The notes under the pieces are model-generated. The model was not told the DNA's origin. It did no database searches and saw only the letters and a program-made list of their open reading frames with translations. Below are positions 16,958 through 24,719 of a stretch of 64,000 bases of DNA, in pieces (positions within the stretch are counted from its first letter, which is position 1; each line of letters starts with the position of its first letter). Source of the DNA: Sporosarcina sp. 6E9 (GTDB lineage Bacteria; Bacillota; Bacilli; Bacillales_A; Planococcaceae). Both the position numbers and the translations under genes were made by a program. Location: assembly GCF_017921835.1 (NCBI RefSeq), contig NZ_JAGEMN010000003.1, positions 124,001 through 188,000 of the forward strand, given 5' to 3'.

Positions 16958-16999
16958 TTACGCAACAACTTTTGCTGCTACTACTTTCGCTTTTTTCAT
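16958..16999 (-). CDS. 13-residue peptide gene, candidate precursor or leader peptide
   Basis: ATG 16999 to TAA 16958 encodes MKKAKVVAAKVVA. It is preceded by GGAGGTGAGTGATT, the strongest ribosome binding site in the region, and by a credible promoter ending about 43 bases upstream, so it is probably the first translated frame of the operon. Composition is only Lys, Ala and Val after Met, with the near-repeat AKVVA / AKVVA. Read as a product it could be the substrate of the ATP-grasp ligase and GNATs (Lys side chains or N-terminus). Read as a leader peptide it could control the downstream hairpin. Nothing in the sequence decides between these. Confidence 0.6.
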   Translation of the reverse strand: MKKAKVVAAKVVA

Positions 17000-17049
17000 A
17001 ATCACTCACCTCCGTTTCCAACTATTGGATGATTTATCATCACAACTAC

Positions 17050-17078
17050 ATTCTATCCGACTATTACAATTATTGTAA
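17050..17078 (-). promoter_or_regulatory. Predicted promoter of the biosynthetic operon
   Basis: On the minus strand TTACAA (17078-17073), a 17-base spacer and TAGAAT (17055-17050), giving a start near 17043 and a 5' leader of about 43 bases before the 13-codon gene. The -35 is weak and lies inside the palindrome 17063-17079, suggesting regulation. Confidence 0.5.
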
Positions 17079-17079
17079 T
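17063..17079. promoter_or_regulatory. Perfect palindrome overlapping the operon promoter
   Basis: ATTACAAT-T-ATTGTAAT, an 8-bp inverted repeat with a 1-base centre, covering the predicted -35 and part of the spacer. It looks like an operator for a dimeric regulator; no regulator gene is in the cluster. Just upstream lie three AATATT boxes (17084, 17094, 17105). Confidence 0.5.
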
Positions 17080-17140
17080 GGGCAATATTCCATAATATTT
17101 CGACAATATTAGACAACTGTAATTAGGAGTTTAGTTTAAG

Positions 17141-17440
17141 TTAAAAATGATTACCTCCTCCTATTATCCTATAATTCAATGGCTTGTCATGCATTAGTTT
17201 TTTCGGTCTAATAGAGAGATACGACAAAATCATAATGAGTACTATTAAAATACGCATCAACTTAATTAGCATGAGCAGAGACCCATGAGAAGGTAAGTCA
17301 GGTCTAATAAATCCAATTACTGTAGCGGGAAACATGTAACATATTAGCCCTTGTAACGTGATTCCAAGAAATATACCATACCTTCCCCCACGTTTTCTGG
17401 ATAAACGAACATCTCCCTTTTTCCATTACTTTTTGTCCAT
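17141..17440 (-). pseudogene. Small hydrophobic protein gene with a stop at codon 5
   Basis: From ATG 17440 the frame reads MDKK, TAA, then continues uninterrupted for about 94 residues: WKKGDVRLSRKRGGRYGIFL, GITLQGLICYMFPATVIGFI, a second helix LMLIKLMRILIVLIMILSYL, and ends IIGGGNHF. The segment after ATG 17335 is only the C-terminal part. Two membrane helices are visible; family not recognised. It lies immediately upstream of the biosynthetic operon in the same orientation and could be a lost accessory or an unrelated decayed gene. Confidence 0.4.
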
Positions 17441-17744
17441 TCATATCTATCAACATCTTTCAAAACTTAATTTTAATTTAACTCAATAATCACACCGACA
17501 CGAAATACTTTTCGACATACTCATTTCAAAATTCAACTTCATTGATTGATAGGACGTTATGCGGACGCTGGCAGTTTTGACGAATATTAACAAGACTAGT
17601 AGTCAGGAAAGGTCGATGGGTCTCTGATAATTGATTATTAAAACTTTACACTTTAAAGGGAAAAAACCTAACTACTTCACAAAAAATGACGGTAGTAAGG
17701 GCTGTTATTATATATATACTCTCTAAACATTTCTGGAAGATAAG

Positions 17745-17856
17745 CTTCGATTACAACATCCGATAGCTTAAGATCAACAACCAATGTAGCGGTCGGTATA
17801 AGTAGTAAAATTATAGGTAATAATATCGGACAATCTATTTCTGACTCATCGTCAAA
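17745..17856 (-). pseudogene. Remnant of a second DUF2207 gene (5' end)
   Basis: The DNA here closely parallels the 5' end of the intact DUF2207 gene: both contain GCGGTCGGTATAAGTAGTAA within the signal-peptide region and end near TGACTCATCGTC, which corresponds to the start codon region. About 110 bases are alignable with many substitutions and no open frame. It indicates a former tandem copy, now decayed. Confidence 0.6.
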
Positions 17857-17884
17857 ACGACGCTTGGAAAAAACACAGTATCAC

Positions 17885-17932
17885 AAAAAAAGAACGGTAC
17901 TCGGCAAAATAATGCCAGGTACCGTTCTTTTT
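17885..17932. terminator. Strong bidirectional terminator
   Basis: AAAAAGAACGGTAC / GTACCGTTCTTTTT with inner GGC/GCC pairing, flanked by A and T runs on both sides. Confidence 0.85.
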
Positions 17933-18057
17933 GATATTTGAAATAATCAGGTATAAAAATTTTTCGAAAAAGAAATCGTTCGAGAAAGTACTGACGAACT
18001 TTCATTCCATTTTAAAATACAATTGAGGATTTAAGATGCGTTGTTAAAATCACCTAA

Positions 18058-18378
18058 GTTTTCGTTGTTGATGCAGGATACGGAAGCGAGCATAATTATG
18101 ATGATGTCATAGAAAAACATCATAAATCCCACTATTACATATAATCAGTTTCGATAGGTAATGAAATAGAAGCACAAGCGGATCCATTTAATACGGCCAA
18201 CTTGCCGTATGATGATAGTATGGACAGCTTTACTTGCCCAAATAATAAAAAACTACTCTTCAGTCATTTTTCAAAACGTACGGAGCGATATCAATTTACA
18301 CGAATGATGAAAGTATTCGAGTGCGTGCGAAGACTGTTTGAACTGTCCTTTGCGGTCATTCTGTACGAAGGCAAAAAG
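18058..18378 (+). mobile_element. IS1182-family transposase remnant (C-terminal part)
   Basis: The frame reads VFVVDAGYGSEHNYDDVI, then EKHHKSHYYI, stop (TAA at 18142-18144), SVSIGNEIEAQADPFNT and LPYDDSMDSFTCPNNKKLLF. After a frameshift near 18325 it continues CEDCLNCPLRSFCTKAKR. 'DAGYGSEENY', 'PYD..DSFxCP' and the CxxC-x2-CPL-x3-C zinc-like motif are hallmarks of IS1182-type DDE transposases. No N-terminal half or terminal inverted repeats are visible. The end abuts the 3' end of the DUF4181 gene, and the element lies beside the biosynthetic cluster, consistent with past mobility in this region. Confidence 0.78.
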
Positions 18379-18385
18379 ATAACAT

Positions 18386-18724
18386 TCAAATGGGGAAAAC
18401 CAAAATTGCACTGTAGGTTTCAAGAATCCATACTTTCGCATTTCTATTATATTTCCACTGCATGAATCCACGGATGAACGAAATGACAATAAAAAATGGA
18501 ATGAGCACAAACAATAAATTGAAATCACCATTTGTGATAGTAAAGGAAAAAGCGATCACTAGATAACTAATGAAACAAATCGTCAATAAGATAAATTGTA
18601 GGCGCTTAATTGGTTTGCTTAGGGGGTTACCCTTTCGATCAATTTCATATTTTCTTTTCAAAAAGGATTCCGTAATGAAACCAATAACGATAAACACGAT
18701 TCCTACAATAATTATTTCTATCAT
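18386..18724 (-). CDS. DUF4181 family small membrane protein
   Basis: A 112-residue protein with an N-terminal helix (IIIVGIVFIVIGFITESFL), a basic RKYEIDRKGNPLSKPIKR loop, two more helices and the RGFMQWKYNRNAKVWILE motif characteristic of DUF4181. Function unknown. It has a strong ribosome binding site (AAGGGGGCG). It lies 33 bases downstream of the DUF2207 gene and is probably co-transcribed. The last few residues (YSAILVFPI) run into the IS remnant and may be altered. Confidence 0.72.
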   Translation of the reverse strand: MIEIIIVGIVFIVIGFITESFLKRKYEIDRKGNPLSKPIKRLQFILLTICFISYLVIAFSFTITNGDFNLLFVLIPFFIVISFIRGFMQWKYNRNAKVWILETYSAILVFPI

Positions 18725-18757
18725 AATTACGCCCCCTTATATTCCTACAATTCAACG

Positions 18758-20440
18758 CTAGAATGCTCCGGATCCACCTCCGCCGCCACCGGTTCCCCCA
18801 CCACTTGATGAAGAAGTTGATGAACCACCGGCATCGACATTTGCATTTTTGTTCGCACTTGCAAATGAATTGGACATGAATACAGAATCATAGTAATGGA
18901 AGCTTTCGTTTGAATACGCGGTCCTTTGTTCAGCAGCCCTGAATTCGTTAAATTGCTTCATAACTCTTTTGTCACCCGTTCCAACGGAGAATGCATAAGC
19001 GCGGAATTTGTCATCCGTTTCGAGTAAGTTCCATTCATCCAAGTCTAGCTTGTCAAATGCTTGACGGAACTGTTTCCACTCTTCGAACAAAAGATGGCCC
19101 TCCAAATTACGCAATCTATAAAAAATCGCCATGAGCAACGAAATAAAGGCGAAAAAGGCTGCAATCGCCATGAGAAAAAACAATTCATAACGACCAAATA
19201 GAATTGCCCCGACTACAAAAATAGCGCTTAAGCCAACCAATAACCAGCGAACCCCTGGTGTCTTTTCAATAAATGTATGTTGTTTAACTTCCCCTATAAC
19301 ACCCGTTCGCCAAGCTGATAATAACTTGCTATATATCGAATGATTCTTTTTATTTTTTGTGTATGTTTCCAAATCAGCGACATCAAAACTTTGGCCATCG
19401 CCCACTTCATCAAACAACAATTCAATTAACGCAGCTTCATGGGCATGTTGCACATCGCGGTGAATCAGCTCAAATTGCGTGTCGGAAAGTTGCTTAACAA
19501 ATCCCTGTCGTACTAAATCGAGTAATGCTGCGGCTGTAGCGCCTGGTGTTAATGTACCGCTGTTTGCATAATAAATTGTCGCTGGCATGCTAAGTTTTTC
19601 TTTTGGAACTAAAGATTTTCTATTTTTCAAGTCGTCAAGAACTAATAATTTGTAATCGCGTCTTTTCTTATACATTGACCCGAATAGGATAAACAGAAAA
19701 ATTCCACCAATTGGCACCCCGAACAACCCAAATTTATTTGTTTTCTCTTGACTGGCTACAAATTGTTTAAGTTCTTCCGCCAAAATACTTTTTTCTGCTT
19801 TCACTTCATCACGAATTGCACCATTTTGTTCAACAATCGATGGAAACAATTCTGTTTCATAGACAACGCGAATATCGCCGTTTTCACCGGCTGATACATT
19901 GCCTAAACGAAATTCTACAATCCCATTCGACCGAAGATGTCCCTTTTCATATGCCGAATCATATCCAAGGTATAGCACATCATGCGCCGCAGCTGGGGGA
20001 TGTACCATGATTGTCATATTGCCGTAATCAGTTTCATTTCTTTTATCGAAAAACGGCCAATAAAATTGTGCACCGTCTTCGTATTTCTCCATTGCATTTA
20101 CAATTCCATAGCGCATTTCAACTTCAATGGTTTCTTTTTTCCCGGACCTGAAAATTTTATAAGTTCCTTTTTCATGTTCAACTTTAAGCCGTTTGTTATT
20201 TTCATAAGCCACGAATTCAGTAATCGCTGTGCCTTGCTTTGCAATGATTTCACGCGTGACTCCGTTAAATTTACTATCGAAGACATATGTATGTTTTTCA
20301 ACGACGTCTGCATCACCGTTCTCTTTTAGATGTACCTCAATCACCACATTCGATATGTTAAAATCAACCGCAAATGCCGCGGTCGGTATAAGTAGTAAAA
20401 CTATGAGTAAACATGCTGGAACAACTTTTTTCCAACTCAT
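18758..20440 (-). CDS. DUF2207 family membrane protein
   Basis: A 560-residue protein with a signal peptide (VVPACLLIVLLLIPTAAFA), an extracellular DUF2207 domain (about 25-220, with YVFDSKFNGVTREI and FYWPFFDKR), a membrane helix near 240 and a large cytosolic part with two further helices (about 395-440). It ends with a low-complexity glycine/serine tail (GGGTGGGGGGSGAF). The family is widespread in Bacillota with no settled function. I prefer ATG 20440, 8 bases after AGGAGAGG, over GTG 20449. A decayed copy of its 5' end lies at 17745-17856. Confidence 0.85.
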   Translation of the reverse strand: MSWKKVVPACLLIVLLLIPTAAFAVDFNISNVVIEVHLKENGDADVVEKHTYVFDSKFNGVTREIIAKQGTAITEFVAYENNKRLKVEHEKGTYKIFRSGKKETIEVEMRYGIVNAMEKYEDGAQFYWPFFDKRNETDYGNMTIMVHPPAAAHDVLYLGYDSAYEKGHLRSNGIVEFRLGNVSAGENGDIRVVYETELFPSIVEQNGAIRDEVKAEKSILAEELKQFVASQEKTNKFGLFGVPIGGIFLFILFGSMYKKRRDYKLLVLDDLKNRKSLVPKEKLSMPATIYYANSGTLTPGATAAALLDLVRQGFVKQLSDTQFELIHRDVQHAHEAALIELLFDEVGDGQSFDVADLETYTKNKKNHSIYSKLLSAWRTGVIGEVKQHTFIEKTPGVRWLLVGLSAIFVVGAILFGRYELFFLMAIAAFFAFISLLMAIFYRLRNLEGHLLFEEWKQFRQAFDKLDLDEWNLLETDDKFRAYAFSVGTGDKRVMKQFNEFRAAEQRTAYSNESFHYYDSVFMSNSFASANKNANVDAGGSSTSSSSGGGTGGGGGGSGAF

Positions 20441-20551
20441 CGTCATCACCTCTCCTACAATACTTTACGAAACAGCATTGGAAAGGATTCAAATTATATG
20501 AATCATTTCTTGCGCTTATTGGTCGTTTGCTTGCACTCATATTACTTCATT

Positions 20552-20580
20552 AAAAAAACGCCCAGAATTTCTCTGAGCAT
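20552..20580 (-). terminator. Terminator of the lipoprotein gene 20598-21206
   Basis: On the minus strand GCTCAGA ... TCTGGGC followed by T7. Confidence 0.8.
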
Positions 20581-20597
20581 TCATTAATGTAATAACT

Positions 20598-21206
20598 CTA
20601 TTGATTATCATTTAGCAATTTGATTAACGCGATTATTTTTTCATCGTCACCCGGATCCACGTACACGGTCTTTGTATCTTCAATAATATCTATATAGAAC
20701 CCTTCACCCGCAGGATATTTTCCATCCCAACGTAAAGGGACATTGTATACATTAATCGTGCCGTCTCCATTACCACTATAAGTTACTGATCCATCTATTA
20801 AGCGAGAACCCGCTAATTGGATAACATCTTCTGGATAGTTAGCACTGGTTTCATCATCGGGATTAAGTGGTGTATCTGCTGGAATATGTTGAACATATAA
20901 TCCATCTATATCTTGGTTTGCGCCGATTTGCAGCCAAACTCTAGCGTATTCGATTTCTTCACTAGAATACTTGGATAGCATTTCATTATCTTGCTCACCG
21001 CCAATATTTTCAGATAAAGTACTGTCCGAATCATCATTAACAGAGTTATCCTTCTTTGCATCTTCTCCTTTTGATTCTGATACTGGGGTGTTCTTAGAGG
21101 AATCAGTTGCAGACACTTCCTTTGTATTGTCAACACATCCTACTAACACGCCAACCAGTATTACTAAGACAACATTCATATATAGAATTTTTATTAACTT
21201 TTTCAT
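20598..21206 (-). CDS. Putative lipoprotein, hypothetical
   Basis: A 202-residue protein with a lipoprotein signal (VVLVILVGVLVGC, Cys near 24), a low-complexity acidic and serine-rich linker (about 25-75), and a conserved-looking domain (IEYARVWLQIGANQDIDGLY, ANYPEDVIQLAGSRLIDG, VTYSGNGDGTINVYNVPLRW). The domain occurs in other Bacillales lipoproteins but I know of no function. Expected to be anchored on the outer face of the membrane. Single-gene unit with its own terminator. Confidence 0.75.
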   Translation of the reverse strand: MKKLIKILYMNVVLVILVGVLVGCVDNTKEVSATDSSKNTPVSESKGEDAKKDNSVNDDSDSTLSENIGGEQDNEMLSKYSSEEIEYARVWLQIGANQDIDGLYVQHIPADTPLNPDDETSANYPEDVIQLAGSRLIDGSVTYSGNGDGTINVYNVPLRWDGKYPAGEGFYIDIIEDTKTVYVDPGDDEKIIALIKLLNDNQ

Positions 21207-21413
21207 TCAGCAATCCATCCCTTTCAGTATTGTAAAATCAATTAAAGCATTGAGAATATCTACATATAGCCCACCTGCCTATTGCATTATTCTGAGATGA
21301 TTGTTTATAATCTTCAGATACCACATAATTACTTTAACATAATTTCCCTTTTACATTAAGGGAATCCGGATTTATGGGCACGGTCAGTTGGAGTATCTGG
21401 ATTATCAAGCAAC

Positions 21414-21437
21414 AAAAAAGAATCCAATTATGGATTC
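21414..21437 (-). terminator. Terminator overlapping the end of the lipoprotein gene
   Basis: GAATCC, loop, GGATTC followed by T6; the TAA stop (21428-21430) lies inside the hairpin loop. Confidence 0.85.
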
Positions 21438-21823
21438 TCGTTAGATGTAGCACCCTTATTAATTTCAAAAACATCGATGACATGCTGACTAAAAATAACA
21501 CAAACCGTTTTATCCTCTTTACTAAAAAAGCGGACTAATTCGCTGCTTTCTTCATCAATGGGGGTCCATCCCCATTCATGAATTTCATTCAGATAATGCG
21601 CTTGCGGACCGTCATGATTTTCTCCGCCAATATTTTTCAGTTTGTATTTCGCAGACTTCGTAATTTCGTCCGTGCATGCTTCAGGTTTCAATTCGCTTGC
21701 ATTTTTCGGGATTGGAAAACTGTAGTTAATCAAAGACATTCTGTAGCCTTCTTTTTCACTATATGTATTGGCACACCCCATCATCGTGCCGACTACTAGT
21801 ACTAGGATGAATATCCGTTTCAC
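21428..21823 (-). CDS. Small lipoprotein, hypothetical
   Basis: A 131-residue protein whose signal peptide ends VVGTMMGC (lipobox), followed by a soluble region with RMSLINYSFPIPKNASELKP and LKNIGGENHDGPQAHYLNEI, then DKTVCVIFSQHVIDVFEI. The start is GTG 21823 because GGGAGGGGATT precedes it; the upstream ATG would spoil the signal peptide. Family not recognised. Confidence 0.72.
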   Translation of the reverse strand: MKRIFILVLVVGTMMGCANTYSEKEGYRMSLINYSFPIPKNASELKPEACTDEITKSAKYKLKNIGGENHDGPQAHYLNEIHEWGWTPIDEESSELVRFFSKEDKTVCVIFSQHVIDVFEINKGATSNENP

Positions 21824-21945
21824 AGCAATCCCCTCCCAATAAAATTTCACAAGCTACTACTTTTAGATTACTGCTAAAATGTCCGAATGTCACTCGACAG
21901 ATTTGTGACATTCGGAGAAAGGTAACTTATCTTTTAACGTGTGCC

Positions 21946-22486
21946 TTAAACAGTCTTATTTGTCTTATACTCATCTACATATTCCTCATAATCTAACACT
22001 TCCACGGCATCTGACCAATGCAAAACGGTACCGACAAAGTCTCTAATGTCCAAACCTTTCATTTCATAGGTCTCGTCTGTATTTACTGTTCCCGTTGCAT
22101 TTTCCAGAAACGTTACTTTATATCCCCTGTCAAATGCTGCAATGGCTGTAAACATACAACAAAACTCTGTGTTGAAGCCTGTTATGAAAAGATGTTTGAC
22201 ACCAAGCTTCTCCAATACTGTAGCTAAATTCGTGTTTAAAAAAGGACTCGGCGTTTGTTTCTCAATTACAAGATCTGCATATTCCTTAATAGAACTATGT
22301 AATTCAGATCCAGCAGAGCCTTTATAAAGAGGACTTGCCTCTTCATCGTCGAAATGTCTCACAAATATTAGGCTTTTCATCACTATTGAAATCTTGAATG
22401 ACATTTTTAATTAAAGATAATTCTTCTTGAAAATCTCCAAAATTTACGATTCCGTTTTGTACATCAATGACTAATAACGCTTGCAT
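21946..22486 (-). pseudogene. Isochorismatase-family cysteine hydrolase, frameshifted
   Basis: ATG 22486, behind AAGGAGATGG, opens a frame MQALLVIDVQNGIVNFGDF then QEELSLIKNVIQDFNSDEK, which is diverted near 22373. The other frame carries on IFVRHFDDEEASPLYKGSAG to the end. Together they give the Asp of VIDVQN, the Lys of DLVIEKQTPSPF and the Cys of GFNTEFCCMFTA, the catalytic triad of nicotinamidase/isochorismatase-like hydrolases, in normal length (about 180). A single-base indel in the A-rich GATGAAAAGCC region explains it: a pseudogene, or a sequencing error. Confidence 0.82.
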
Positions 22487-22714
22487 AATTCCATCTCCTT
22501 TTTTGATCAAAGATTAATAGCCTTTTAAATATGAAGAAATATCGATATGATGAATGCCGTTTCCTACAGTAATTGTTTTAAATTCTTCTACTAGTTGTTA
22601 TGAATGGGTCTATTCAAGTATCGTAAAACGTATTAATTTATAAAGCTGCTAAATTCAAAGATTGAAGATCTTCTCGACTTTATAACTTTTCAATTATGAA
22701 AGGAGAGGTATCGC

Positions 22715-22969
22715 ATGGGCTTACTATTGTATTTAATCATTGGCGGTATCATCGGTTGGTTTGCGAGCTTAGTTCTGGAAAAAGACATGCCGGGCGGAGT
22801 CGTAGGTAACGTTATTGCTGGTATCGTCGGCGCATGGATTGGAGGCAGATTACTCGGTAATTGGGGTCCTAAACTCGCCGATTTTTACCTCATCCCCGCA
22901 ATCATCGGGGCACTTATCTTTGTAATTATCTTAGGTTTTGTTATGAAATCAACGCGTAAGAGATGGTGA
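22715..22969 (+). CDS. GlsB/YeaQ/YmgE family stress-response membrane protein
   Basis: An 84-residue protein with three glycine-rich hydrophobic helices (LIIGGIIGWFASLVL, GGVVGNVIAGIVGAWIGGRL, LIPAIIGALIFVIIL), the pattern of the transglycosylase-associated/GlsB family of small membrane proteins linked to general stress. Excellent ribosome binding site (AAAGGAGAGG). Single gene with its own terminator. Confidence 0.88.
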   Translation: MGLLLYLIIGGIIGWFASLVLEKDMPGGVVGNVIAGIVGAWIGGRLLGNWGPKLADFYLIPAIIGALIFVIILGFVMKSTRKRW

Positions 22970-22985
22970 TTACAAGGTAGCCAAG

Positions 22986-23017
22986 AAAGAACACTAGCTG
23001 TTTAGTGTTCTTTTTTT
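22986..23017 (+). terminator. Terminator of the GlsB-family gene
   Basis: AAAGAACACTA / TAGTGTTCTTTTTTT. It also faces the end of the minus-strand Nudix fusion gene. Confidence 0.92.
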
Positions 23018-23019
23018 AT

Positions 23020-24024
23020 TCAGTAGGATCTCTTTGCAACCTGTAAGATTTCCTCAACAACCGCATGCCAGCCTTTATGATACTTTGATGCTTCCCTAGG
23101 TTGAATGAAGGTTCTTCTACTCGATTCGAATGCCGCATCAAAAGGATGTAAGTGCGTGATGTCCATCCGGAAAAAAACTTGATAGCCTATTTTCGGGTAA
23201 GGACTTTGTTCATTCCACAATGGATTTTCATTGTGATTGATTTCAATCGCCCCTAGGAGTAAGCACTCGCCTTCGACATATCCTTCTTCCATTGCCTCAC
23301 GTTTAAAACAATCCTCAGCCGTTTCACCATCTTCAATATGGCCGCCTGGAAAATCCCATCCTCGGTCATTCAAATCGACCATCATTAACTTTTCATGTTG
23401 AAAACAGAAGCCATGAACGCTAGTGATGAGCGCTGTTTTGGGCAGCAAGCCTGGTTTCCATGTCAGCTTTAACTTGTGGCCGCCCCAATCTACGTGAGTT
23501 GTTGTAATTCTGTTTGAACGCCATTCAATCGCTTTTTCTACAAGTTTTTTTACAAATTGTTCTTTCCCATCCTGGTATTGATGCGTGTTATGAGGAAACC
23601 ATTTTGCGAGTTCTCTTTTCAAGTCGCCATATTTTTTGGCTTCTATTGGATGTACCAGTAAATATTCTTTGAAATCCAAGTGGACTTGTATGGCTTCGTC
23701 TCCGGTTTGAAATATATGTACATGATGCGTTCTATTGGCTTTCCCCTTTGGAAAATACCTTCTGTCTGGAATTCCAAATTCGCCTTTGGATTCGTAACCG
23801 ATTGACTTCATCAAGTCGTTATATAAATCCACAGCTCCAATATTTTTTACAACAATTAATATATCAATTATCGGTTTCGCATAGCCGACCGGCGGGATTG
23901 ATGTGCTTCCGATATGAAAAATATCTATTAGTTCATCTGCAAGTACCTCTTTCAGAATTTCTTCTTCCGCAAGATAAAACTTTTCCCATTCAGCCGTCCA
24001 AGGATGAATAACTGTTTTCCTCAT
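23020..24024 (-). CDS. GrpB-family (UPF0157) and Nudix hydrolase fusion
   Basis: A 334-residue two-domain protein. Residues 1-170 are GrpB/UPF0157, a nucleotidyltransferase-fold family (FHIGSTSIPPVGYAKPIIDI, then NRTHHVHIFQTGDEAIQVH). Residues about 180-334 are a Nudix hydrolase with the box GHIEDGETAEDCFKREAMEE; the last Gly of the consensus (REUxEExGU) is Tyr here. Nudix enzymes cleave nucleoside-diphosphate-linked compounds; neither substrate is predictable. Each domain is common alone, the fusion less so. The start is ATG 24024 behind GAGGAAG. Confidence 0.82.
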   Translation of the reverse strand: MRKTVIHPWTAEWEKFYLAEEEILKEVLADELIDIFHIGSTSIPPVGYAKPIIDILIVVKNIGAVDLYNDLMKSIGYESKGEFGIPDRRYFPKGKANRTHHVHIFQTGDEAIQVHLDFKEYLLVHPIEAKKYGDLKRELAKWFPHNTHQYQDGKEQFVKKLVEKAIEWRSNRITTTHVDWGGHKLKLTWKPGLLPKTALITSVHGFCFQHEKLMMVDLNDRGWDFPGGHIEDGETAEDCFKREAMEEGYVEGECLLLGAIEINHNENPLWNEQSPYPKIGYQVFFRMDITHLHPFDAAFESSRRTFIQPREASKYHKGWHAVVEEILQVAKRSY

Positions 24025-24088
24025 CAACTTCCTCGCTTTCTAGTAATTTATATAGTTCCACCGCTGATTATGGAAGAGCCTCGATTTC

Positions 24089-24652
24089 TCACAAATCTTC
24101 ATCTGTTTTCCTGCTATATTCCATCAACCAACAATCACGATACGCACCTTCATGCAGCTCTCTTTTCGGAAGCAATTTAACCTTTTCAAAACCACATGTT
24201 TCGTAACATCGTATGGCACGATCATTCTGCGTTTGCGGGTCCATTACTAGCCTATCAGCCCCTTTTTTGTGAATTAAATACTCCACAACAGAACTGATCA
24301 GCTTTGTGCCTATTCCTTTATTCCAATACAGAGATTCACCGATAAACTGATCCATCCCATAAATGACATCATTTGAAGCCGGATAACCATAAAGCCCTCT
24401 CTCTTCAACGTCAATTTCATAAAACTGAACATAACCAATGGGCGTTTCTTTATATTCAATTAGACAACGAGTCACATCGTCTTCATCACCAAAAAACTCC
24501 CGCTCGACTTTTTCTACGTCAAAAGGGTTATCGCGACCTTCGTAATACTGTAAAACTTCAGGATTTGAAAGCCATTTTGCTAGTTTGGTTTTATCATTTT
24601 TTACTAATTCACGAACTCGTATATCTTCTTCTTTGATAATAAAATTTTCCAT
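24089..24652 (-). CDS. GNAT acetyltransferase, AAC(6')/RimJ-like
   Basis: A 187-residue GNAT protein: IRVRELVKNDKTKLAKWLSN, IGYVQFYEIDVEE, the motif A region ESLYWNKGIGTKLISSVVEY, and QNDRAIRCYETCGFEKVKLL. The overall pattern resembles aminoglycoside 6'-N-acetyltransferases and related chromosomal GNATs of Bacillales; resistance is not implied without testing. The ribosome binding site is weak. It lies between the GrpB-Nudix and VanW genes, all on the minus strand but with gaps of 60 bases or more. Confidence 0.78.
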   Translation of the reverse strand: MENFIIKEEDIRVRELVKNDKTKLAKWLSNPEVLQYYEGRDNPFDVEKVEREFFGDEDDVTRCLIEYKETPIGYVQFYEIDVEERGLYGYPASNDVIYGMDQFIGESLYWNKGIGTKLISSVVEYLIHKKGADRLVMDPQTQNDRAIRCYETCGFEKVKLLPKRELHEGAYRDCWLMEYSRKTDEDL

Positions 24653-24719
24653 TAAATTTAGCCCAACATCCTCACGAATGTGCCATTAATGATTATGATC
24701 ACAGGAATTCCTCCATCAT

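Noticed and set aside
24089..24652. Calling the AAC(6')-like GNAT a resistance gene
   Set aside because: Chromosomal GNATs of this type are common in Bacillales and sequence alone does not show aminoglycoside activity.
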